Source of the DNA: Macrobrachium rosenbergii
Taxonomy: Eukaryota > Arthropoda > Malacostraca > Decapoda > Palaemonidae
Direction of reading: 5' to 3'
Length of the DNA: 64,000 bases
Assembly: GCF_040412425.1 (NCBI RefSeq)
Contig: NC_089782.1
Coordinates: 46,578,322-46,642,321 of the forward strand
The notes beneath the pieces were generated by a model. The model did not search any database. It had not been told where the DNA came from and worked only from the letters and a program-made list of their open reading frames with translations. The first letter of the stretch is position 1. Each line of letters begins with the position of its first letter. A program made the position numbers and the translations under genes. Below are positions 56,127 to 64,000 of this stretch, one piece after another.

Positions 56127-56214
56127 GTAGATAACCCCTTTTCGCTATCATTAATTATAACAGTGCATTTGCATTTTGTGGTTGTATTTGGTCTGAGAAA
56201 TTAATAAAGTTTGC

Positions 56215-56287
<73 letters not shown>
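56033..56287. repeat. Two (TTA)n microsatellites
   Basis: 56033-56127 and 56215-56287, separated by an 87-bp spacer; they create long poly-Leu/poly-Ile artefact frames. Confidence 0.97.
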
Positions 56288-56607
56288 GAAGGGGTGCCTC
56301 ATCCAATACAGTAAGTTCTGACTGAATCGTCTCTCTACTGACAGACAAGATAATATAATATGACCTCTATTCTAAGTGTTCACTTCATTTTAAAGTGTAA
56401 CTTTTCTCTTTTCTTCTTTTATTGTCTTTGTTGCCTCCTCTCAGTCTTTCTGTACGTCATTTCCTCCATCTTTTCGCATGTGACATTTATTATTGCGACC
56501 CCAGTCACTCAGTCAATTTATCTTTCAGTCTACAATCCTCTTCATCAACCACCCGAGTCCATCTGTCTTCTTCTTCTCTTTATTTTTATTTTTCTTTCTT
56601 TTATCTT
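56288..56607. other. No gene recognised
   Basis: Pyrimidine-rich, unassigned; the overlapping frames 56360-56662 and 56422-56721 run into the next repeat. Confidence 0.5.
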
Positions 56608-56975
56608 AGTAAGGGGTTACTGCAATCAGTGCACTTCACGTGGTGCACTCAGGCATTACTGAAGGCAAGTTCTATAGAGACCTTGACTAAAGGGTGTTTG
56701 CAGCGTTCCTTCGGCCCCTAGCTGCACCTGATTTTTAGCCTTTTACCTGACCTCCATTCCTGCTTCCTTTAACTTTGCTCTCCAACCTCCCTACTTACTA
56801 CTTCACAGTGCAACTGTGGGACTTTCTCCCAATTCCACTCTCAGATCCTTTTACTGCTTCAACTCCTGCTTTTTCTTGATCTTGGTTATCTCGCTGTCCA
56901 ACCATTCTATCTCCCTCTTTTCCACTGTCTTAAAGCGCCGTAGTGCGTGGCTTGACAGCCTAAATTTCATTAAAA
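56608..56975 (+). mobile_element. Short repeat family B, divergent subfamily
   Basis: GTTACTGCAATCAGTGCACTTC to TGGCTTGACAGCCTAAATTTC, sharing the altered 3' half of the 46600 copy. It has a ~30-bp insertion after GGCATTACTGAAGG. Confidence 0.78.
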
Positions 56976-57251
56976 TCAAATCAGCTCTCCCTTCTGACAG
57001 GAGAGCCAGGTATGGTTTCTTCTGCGCATTCGTCAGTGCACTAATTCATCTTCTTGTCGTTAAGGTACCAGAGCAGAAGGAATTACCATCATAATTCCCG
57101 TCTGTCGAAGTCTGTCTTTATCGTTTATCAGCCTGTTAACTGTCTTTGTGGGTGTCTGAGGGCGCAAGCGTGCACATGCGCATGCAAACACTCACAAACA
57201 CACACACACGCACACACACTCTTTGCATGCGGCATGGTGAGCTAAGGTAAC

Positions 57252-57408
57252 ATTAATTTGTGGTTAAGGGGTAACCTCACACATAACCAGAATGCAGGGT
57301 TCGAATCCCACCCTAGGAGGGTAAAAGAGCCTCTTATTTTGCTCCTGGGATTCCAGGCTTGTAGTGATAAGTGAATGCTGAAACTTTTAAGGTCTTTATG
57401 CTTATATA
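57252..57408 (+). mobile_element. tRNA-derived SINE ending in (CATA)n
   Basis: TTGTGGTTAAGGGGTAACC (A-box region) and CAGGGTTCGAATCCCACCC (perfect B box) form a tRNA-like head ~65 bp long. A ~90-bp body leads directly into the (CATA)n tract. Not a functional tRNA: no acceptor-stem pairing could be drawn. Confidence 0.72.
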
Positions 57409-57430
57409 CATACATACATACATACATACA

Positions 57431-57461
<31 letters not shown>
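57408..57461. repeat. (CATA)n microsatellite
   Basis: 13 or so CATA units at the tail of the preceding SINE. Confidence 0.95.
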
Positions 57462-57463
<2 letters not shown>

Positions 57464-57695
57464 GTGTACGTGTGTGTGTATGAAATTTGTTTAGTTATGT
57501 TTATAAACAGAAGTAACACATTTTTGCACATGTTTACATAGGAGGCACGTGTTTATCAAGCATTGACCTATAAGCCATTGGATTTACAACAAGAACAGCA
57601 ATCTCTTTCTACCTGTTAACAAATAACGCGAACGGAATCTTCGAAGAACTCCAAAACAGCCGGAGGGCGGTTCAGAAAAATAGGCCGAGGCTCAG

Positions 57696-58070
57696 ATGCA
57701 CTCCCTGCGGTCAAGGCTCTATAGCCATTTTCCCGCCATTTGTCTTCGGTTCTCTCACCTCCGTGGACTGGCTGCCTCGCCTTCTGGCGCCAAAACTACG
57801 AGCGTCGCAGAGAAAGAGGAAAGTGGGAACGAGAGAAGACGACATGTGTGTGTATGTGCATCCGGGCCCCAGGAGCTAGAAGAAGAAAGAAAGTTTCCTT
57901 CGGATGACAGACACACTCTTTCAGTTGGCCTCCCTTCGCCGAGGGAGCTGTACGTCCTTCTGGCTGGTGATAAGGAAAAACAAAATCTCTCTTGGACCTG
58001 TTTGTTTACATCGACCGTTACTTTTCTGATCTCGTCTGTTGATATCTGTTTTGCGATGATTTCCAAATGG
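57696..58070 (+). CDS. Candidate 5' exon, unrecognised
   Basis: GC-richer sequence with 125 open codons from ATG 57696 to a consensus donor ATGG|GTGAGT (58070/58071), phase 0. The translation (MHSLRSRLYSHFPAICLRFS..., Ser/Arg/Glu-rich middle, hydrophobic end FTSTVTFLISSVDICFAMIS) matches no family I know. The opposite strand is also open here, which argues for composition rather than selection. It could equally be a 5' UTR exon whose short ATG (MISKW, 58056) starts just before the donor. No following exon was identified within the window. Confidence 0.2.
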
Positions 58071-58554
58071 GTGAGTACGACTGCCTGGTCTGATTTCGGC
58101 GTTTTAGGATTTTCTGGGGGGGGGGGTGGGAGTGGATGGTAAGAATTGTATCTCAAAGTGAGTAAATATTGGAGTGCTAAAAGATTTCGGCTGTAGGATA
58201 TGAGACGTTTGGTTGCTGGAACCAAGTCCATAGGTACATACCAGGCCCCTTTACACTCCAACACCTGACTGTCGTGTGAAGGTATTGCTACAGAAGAGAA
58301 ACAGAATCTGATATAAAGGGATTGGCCGAAAAATGGTGTATTACAAATTAACATTTGTCAGTTTTCCTTCATCAGACACCATTTTTCATAAAAGCCCAGA
58401 GCCTTAGTGTAAAACTGTAATCTTGGAAATACTTTAAAAGAAAACTCAGTTTTGTCAAGTACATTAATTTCTTTCCAATACTACTATTATTAGTATTACG
58501 AGGGCGACGATGTTAAATAACAAAACAATGATGGATTTGTCTTTATAGGTTTTA
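58071..58554. other. No gene recognised
   Basis: A G-run at 58117-58126 and AT-rich sequence. The minus-strand frame 57755-58354 is an open-frame shadow. Confidence 0.5.
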
Positions 58555-58765
58555 GTTTTCTGTAAGAGAAAACTATTGTGCCGGCTTTGTCTGTCCGTCC
58601 TCACTTTTCTGTCCGCCCTCAGACCTTAAAAACTACTGAGGCTAGATGGGTGCAAATTGGCATGTTGATCATCCACCCTGAGGGCGGACAGAAAAAGTGC
58701 GGAGAGAAAAAAGTGCGGACGGACAGACAAAGCCGGCAAAGTATTTTTCTTTTCAGAAAAGCAAA
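58555..58765. mobile_element. Family C repeat, copy 3 (short, palindromic)
   Basis: GTGCCGGCTTTGTCTGTCCG at the left mirrors CGGACAGACAAAGCCGGC at the right; the inner CTCAGACCTTAAAAACTACTGAGGC portion is only half palindromic. It shows that family C ends are inverted repeats. Confidence 0.83.
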
Positions 58766-59621
58766 AAATACGAAAGTTCAACATGGTTCTATTCCTCCAA
58801 AACTTGGCTAATTAGGCTTCTCACCAACCAAGGCCTGATCAACATGGTCTAGTTAGGCCGCATCAGGTGAGACTAGGTTCATGTAAGAAGGTTCTCCTCC
58901 TCCCCCTCCGCCTTCTTCTTCTTTTTTTTTTTTAGCATGCCTCCACCAACTGTTTCTATATTGAACGGCTCATTTCGTAAATGGTTTGGCGGATGCTTTT
59001 AGACGGGTGTCCTTCCTGTCTCCAACCCTCCCTTTTCACCCGGGCTTGGGACAGGTACTGAGTTGGGTTGGTTTGCCCAGGTATTATTTAGGAAGGTTCT
59101 GTCATACGTACATTTTATATCTATGAGTTCAATAACGACGTAAGACTGGTGGTCTCTTTTCGTGACCCTTCATTCTTTAAAGGTTCTTGTATACATTTTT
59201 TTATGTATTCGTTCTGAAATTTTTTCAGTAGGTTTAATACTTCCTTTAGATGGTGGCTGTCAACGAAAAATTGTGAGAATATCAAATATTTAATATATTT
59301 CACGATCTCGTATTATAAATTATTTATTTACCTGTCTTACAGAAAGCGAAGGTAACATTTTAGTAATTTTACAAATGCTTCGCAGTTCTCGTATATCAAG
59401 TATAATATGTTATCTATATTTTCTTGTTTAAGATTTTGCCGTAAGTGAACGTGGAGTTCATTCCCTGTAGACTGTCTCTGTTACATAAAAAAAAAAAAAT
59501 TAACATATGGATTCACATCGCGTTTTACTTAGGATTTTTGCTTTGATGTCAGTTTTCATTAGGTTTCTTTTGGTTATGCCCTACGATATGATGAACACAG
59601 ATTAGAAATTATGTCAAATTT

Positions 59622-59625
<4 letters not shown>
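58766..59625. other. No gene recognised
   Basis: Unassigned sequence; a T-run/(CTT)n patch at 58900-58935. Confidence 0.5.

Positions 59626-59690
<65 letters not shown>
59626..59690. repeat. (GA)n microsatellite
   Basis: 65-bp GA tract. Confidence 0.97.
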
Positions 59691-59693
<3 letters not shown>

Positions 59694-59967
59694 GAAGATC
59701 GTATGGAAAGTTCTTTTTTTCTCCCTGGCTGAAAGCCGTATCACGATGTCGGCTGTGAAGTAGATATTAGTATGCTTAGAGCCTTAGAGGTAAACAAGCT
59801 GGTTCTAGAAAATGCCTGAGCTGACGAACTCAAAAGTGTATTATGAATTACTGCGCAACATTCCCAAGGCATACGGCCCCAGGAGTAAGGTCTGCCCCGA
59901 AAAACTTTCGACTCTTTTTCTCAATGACCCCTTTCAGATGCTTCACGTTCCACCCACTCACGAGGAA

Positions 59968-60505
59968 ATGGAATTGAATAGAGTTTAGGCCAAAGGCCAA
60001 GCACTGGGACCTATGAGGTCATTCAGCGCTGAAAGGGAAATTGGGGGTAAAAAGATTTTAAAGGTGTAACAGTAGGAAAACCTCGCAGTTGCATTATGAA
60101 TCAATTGCTATGAGAGGGTGAATAGCAAGATGGAAGAAAGATAATATGAAAAGAGGTACAGTAAAAGGAACGAAAGGGGTTGCAACTTTGGGCCGAAGAG
60201 GGAGGTAGTAGAGTCAGTGCAGCTCACGGGGTGCACTGTAGGCATTGCTAAAGGTTCTTTGCAGCGTCCCTTCGGCCCCGATTTGCAACCCCTTTCATTC
60301 CTTTTACTGTACCTCCATTCATATTCTTTTTCTTTCATCTTGCTATCCACCCTCTCCTAACAATTATTTCATAGCGTAACTGCAAGGTTTTCCTGCTTGT
60401 TACACCTTACAAACCTACCTACCTCAATTTCCTTTCCAGCGCTGAATAACCTCATAGGTCCCAGTGCTTGGCCTCTGGCCTAAACTCTGTATTCCATTCC
60501 CTCGC
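59968..60505. mobile_element. Two family B copies in inverted (tail-out) arrangement
   Basis: 59968-60198 is a reverse copy (TTTAGGCCAAAGGCCAAGC first, GGGGTTGCAACTTTGGGCCG last) and 60200-60505 is a forward copy (GTCAGTGCAGCTCACGGGG to TTGGCCTCTGGCCTAAACTC). Together they form an inverted repeat with ~230-bp arms and a ~75-bp centre. Confidence 0.9.
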
Positions 60506-61181
60506 GGGAGAGATGGGTCCACTAGTGAAATGTTCCCTTTTTCTTCCCCCACGTCCTTCGAACCTCTCGCCCTCTCAGCCTCACTTCAGCCTGACGGTTC
60601 TCCTTTCTCAGTCTTCTCCGAATTTTGCTCGCTGCCTCGATCATCAATTCCGGACGAACCAGACAGGAATTTTGTGAGGGTTTTTAACCTTTTCAGCCGG
60701 CAAAACTTCCTTCGCGTTTTGGTGTTTTGCAATCTTCCTTTCCATATTATCCTTCCTTTGAAACTTTCATCTCCTTCTTCGGTCAATATGGATCTTGACA
60801 GCGTCCCGGGCTAAGCCAAAGGAAATTTGGGGTGGCGAAGTGTTTCCGTGATAATTTAAAAAACAAAAAAATGTCCTCATAAAATACACTTGGATTTTCA
60901 AAGATTTTAAATTGCTGAAATGGTCAATCTCTCATGCCTAATAATAGATGGTCTTTGTGAAGTTTGTAGAATACCCTTTCTCACCCCCAATATCGCCAGG
61001 ATTCATAACTCTCCCTCTTGCTTTTGTGTTTTTTGAATCTGGCAGTCTTCCAGAATACAGGAGGCTGTCTATCTCTACCTTCGAAAATCGGCTCTTTCTC
61101 TTTTTGTGTTTTTGTTTTTCTCTCTTCATTCTCCTTTAGAATTAGGAGACGATCGCACTGCGCTATTCACGCCCGTAAGAG
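60506..61181. other. No gene recognised
   Basis: The overlapping plus frames 60464-60814 and 60468-60677 begin within family B sequence and have no recognisable domain. Confidence 0.45.
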
Positions 61182-61362
61182 TTAAGTATACCTTAGTTTT
61201 ACCAGACCACTGAGCTGATTAACAGCTCTCCTAGGGCTGGCCCGAAGGATTAGACTTATTTTACGTGGCTAAGAACCAATTGGTTACTTGGCAACGGGAT
61301 CTACAGCTTATTGTGGAATCCGAACCATATTATAGCAAGAAATGAATTTCTATCACCAGAAC
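61182..61362 (-). mobile_element. SINE family A, reverse, 5'-truncated
   Basis: TAAGTATACCTTAGTTTTACC through GCTGATTAACAGCTCTCC and GAACCAATTGGTTACTTGG to ATTTCTATCACCAGAA; the head is absent. Confidence 0.87.
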
Positions 61363-61463
61363 CAGATGTTTTCCGATGCTCCAATTCTGGCGTTCTTTGA
61401 AAACGATATATCGTCTCGTTGCCTTTTAGACAAGATCAAATTTCCGAGCGTTGCCTTCGAGGG

Positions 61464-61735
61464 TCGCTTGCCTTCAGTGCACCTCGCAGGGTGCACTGTA
61501 GGCATTACTAAAGGTTCTTTGCAGCGTCCCTTCGGCCCCTAGCTGCAACCCCTTTCATTCCTTTTACTGTACCTCCATTCATATTATCTTTCTTCCATCT
61601 TGCCATCCACCCTTTCTTAACAATTATTTCATAGTGCAACTGCGAGGTTTTCCTCCTTTCACACCTTTCAGAACTCCTTTACTCTACCTCATAGGTCCCA
61701 GCGCTTGGCCTTTGGCTAAAATCTTATATTTCAAT
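61464..61735 (+). mobile_element. Short repeat family B copy
   Basis: CTTGCCTTCAGTGCACCTC to GCGCTTGGCCTTTGGC; slightly shortened near CTCTACCTCATAGGTCCC. Confidence 0.88.
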
Positions 61736-62148
61736 CTTATCCTTGTCTTTGCCACGTTCATCTTACGATTCAATACGGGGTTCGATCACGTATTAAACGC
61801 CGCCGTCGCAACAAACGTCAAATTAGAAAGTACCTTTCTCTTTTTATTCTATTTCGGGCTCCTCATTGTTAAAAAAAAGCTAGCATCTCAGCTATGAAAG
61901 GAAGAAGAAGAAGAAGAAGAAGAAAAAGAAGAAGAAGGAGAAGAAGAAGACGAAGAAGAAAGACGCATCGCTTGATCTAAAAGTAGGTGATGACGCAACA
62001 CGTTTCGGTAATGGCGTTCCAAGAATAACTGTAACAGTTGTTGTATAGATTTCGGTGTTCTTATATTTAGTGTGTGCCTTGCTGTCTGGCGCTGCTATGA
62101 TGGCAGAACTATGAGGGAAAGCAAATATTTATATCAGTAGTCAAAAGG

Positions 62149-62151
<3 letters not shown>
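61736..62151. other. No gene recognised; (GAA)n patch
   Basis: Unassigned, with a degenerate GAA run at 61900-61960. Confidence 0.5.
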
Positions 62152-62200
<49 letters not shown>

Positions 62201-62209
62201 TAATAATAA
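62152..62209. repeat. (TAA)n microsatellite
   Basis: 58-bp tract with one slip. Confidence 0.96.
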
Positions 62210-62292
62210 AATAGTTCATATCATTTATATATGTTTTGGTAAAATGAATAAAATATATTTATATATATGTTTTGTATAAAGGACAGTAAAAA

Positions 62293-62296
<4 letters not shown>

Positions 62297-62361
<65 letters not shown>

Positions 62362-62408
62362 GATGTGATATCATTCATAGTGATTTTTTAGTAAAGGGCA
62401 GTGTAAAT

Positions 62409-62490
<82 letters not shown>

Positions 62491-62544
62491 GATGTGATAT
62501 CATTCATAGTGATTTTTTAGTAAAGGGCAGTGTAAATATACATG

Positions 62545-62614
<70 letters not shown>

Positions 62615-62660
62615 TATATAAATATATATATATGTATATATACATATATATGTCTGTGTG
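62297..62660. repeat. (TA)n blocks with a duplicated ~60-bp spacer
   Basis: TA tracts 62297-62360, 62416-62487 and 62541-62660. The spacers 62361-62420 and 62489-62548 are almost identical (CGATGTGATATCATTCATAG, TTTTTTAGTAAAGGGCAGTG). Confidence 0.93.
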
Positions 62661-62795
62661 TGTTTTAAAAGTCAGCTTTATTCTTTGAACTGTGCATTTG
62701 TAGGTAGTATGTATACATACATACATCCATACATACTCGTACTACTTACAAACGCACAGTCGAAAGAATAAGGCTGACTCATAAAACACACACAC
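62660..62795. repeat. Palindrome
   Basis: GTGTGTTTTAAAAGTCAGC...TTATTCTTTGAACTGTGC is mirrored by GCACAGTCGAAAGAATAAGG...CTGACTCATAAAACACAC around an ATACATACATACATCC centre. Confidence 0.85.
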
Positions 62796-63144
62796 ATACA
62801 CACACGTGTTAGCTCTGGTTACAAACCACCGAACCTCACACTTAACGAGCCATGATGATGATATCACGATGGCCGACAGTTCACGGGTGAAAATCATTTG
62901 TTGAAAGAAAGAATCCCGTTGACTGCGGAGACGAACGACTCCGCCGTGATATAGATCTCGCTCTCAGGTGGTTCGGCGGTGTCAGATTCATCGTCGAAGG
63001 ATGAATTATGATGATCTAACGATGACAAAGCTGATTGGGATTAACTCTGGAGAGGCAGCGAGCGTATACGGCTTATTTAGAAGTACGTCCAGTGAGGTTG
63101 CAGTTCATCTGCCCATTTGCAGGCACATTTTTATGCAGTTCAGA

Positions 63145-63147
<3 letters not shown>
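62796..63147. other. No gene recognised
   Basis: Less AT-rich spacer, no family assigned. Confidence 0.5.
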
Positions 63148-63190
<43 letters not shown>

Positions 63191-63193
63191 CAT

Positions 63194-63287
<94 letters not shown>

Positions 63288-63306
63288 TGTATATATATAT
63301 ATATAT
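63148..63306. repeat. (CT)n-(CA)n-(TA)n compound microsatellite
   Basis: CT 63148-63188, CA 63193-63210, TA 63211-63306 with one interruption. Confidence 0.96.
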
Positions 63307-63408
63307 AAATTACTATAATCATTTCTTTTTATATGTACTGTATATATTGTGTGTGAAAATTATAAAACATTCTTTTTATATCTACTGTATATCTTTATCT
63401 TATATAAA

Positions 63409-63521
<113 letters not shown>

Positions 63522-63534
63522 ATATATGTACATT

Positions 63535-63770
63535 ATGTATGTGTTACCAGTTTGAATGTTTGTGTTTATATATATTTATCTATGTATATTATATATAAAT
63601 GAGAATGTGCATATCGTTCATTCATATGTGCTCTTTATATGTATATAAAGAGCACACATGAATGAACGATATGCAAATTCTCAATTATATGCAATATACA
63701 TAGATAAATATATACAAACACAAACACATACATTCAAACTGGTACACACATACATAATGTACATATATAT
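63535..63770. repeat. Near-perfect ~235-bp palindrome
   Basis: TATGTGTTACCAGTTTGAATG...GAACGATATGCA-type left arm mirrored by CATGAATGAACGATATGC...CATTCAAACTGGTACACACA. The centre at ~63650 is GCTCTTTATATG/TATATAAAGAGC with almost no loop. Confidence 0.9.
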
Positions 63771-64000
63771 ATGTATATACATATATATATATTTATATAC
63801 ATTATATATACATACACATATATATGCACATATATAAGAGTCGGACAAAGATATCTAATACATATAAAAAAAGAAACTATTAAATAATTTTCAGATTTCA
63901 GCAGGTCGCGCCTCCTCCTGTGCTCCCACGATCGTTGACTGTTACCTGCCATAAAGAAGATGCCTACGGTGGGCTGCTGACCGACTGGTGTTATGTGTTA

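Noticed and set aside
56004..56204. Poly-Leu/poly-Ile frame resembling a membrane protein
   Set aside because: Translation of a (TTA)n microsatellite.
57755..58354. 199-codon minus-strand open frame
   Set aside because: Contains a proline run from a G-homopolymer (PPPPPPEN) and Ser-rich low complexity; no recognised domain or splice support.

Overview
The window looks like intron- and repeat-rich nuclear DNA of an arthropod, most probably a decapod crustacean (shrimp, prawn, crayfish or crab). The reasons are split genes with GT/AG introns of 2-4 kb, very long (TA)n, (GA)n/(CT)n and (TAA)n microsatellites, short TTAGG runs, and interspersed families (a tRNA-type SINE, a second ~300-bp short repeat, LINE, DIRS-like, Penelope-like and foldback/MITE elements) of the kind I know from decapod genomes. 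The species cannot be named from sequence alone. Nothing prokaryotic is present: no operons, ribosome binding sites or CRISPR array.

Two host genes can be supported; they converge tail to tail. On the minus strand, 19859-29559 holds a complete four-exon gene for a 226-residue protein of the UPF0547 / C16orf87 family: an N-terminal CxxC...CxxC zinc ribbon, a basic KRRSERVKREK patch, a low-complexity acidic/Lys/Asn stretch and a conserved C-terminus. All exon joints are phase 0 with consensus splice sites. On the plus strand, 12088-12164 and 15449-15575 are the last two coding exons of a small single-pass membrane protein resembling SMIM8; its first exon(s) were not recognised. A two-exon 48-codon small ORF (33285-33686, +) and a GC-richer open stretch ending at a consensus donor (57696-58070, +) are weaker candidates.

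The rest is mostly mobile DNA. 1-4792: a LINE (Jockey/CR1-type RT) split by a decayed DIRS-like element (RNase H plus tyrosine recombinase, minus strand). 4.8-12 kb: a SINE copy and diverged foldback-family fragments. 12-19.9 kb: the SMIM8-like exons, a minisatellite of small palindromes and long 3' sequence. 19.9-29.6 kb: the UPF0547 gene, with a TA-flanked pogo/mariner-like MITE, a 67-bp duplication and a ~590-bp foldback element in its introns. 30.5-32.2 kb: (TA)n blocks around a large inverted repeat. 33-38.3 kb: the small-ORF candidate, a GC-rich array of paired hairpins and a Penelope-like element with inverted ends and a 153-bp TAA-flanked MITE. 38.7-43.1 kb: a higher-order GA array, a ~970-bp foldback, (TA)n and a 336-bp hAT-like MITE. 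43.6-64 kb: many copies of the short repeats (one a SINE-in-repeat insertion with a 14-bp target duplication), foldbacks, tRNA-derived SINE heads and microsatellites.

I did not find a convincing new multi-gene system. The most informative items are the nested or rearranged retroelements and the palindromic elements and satellites. Matches to named families are from memory and motif reading; no database search was run.
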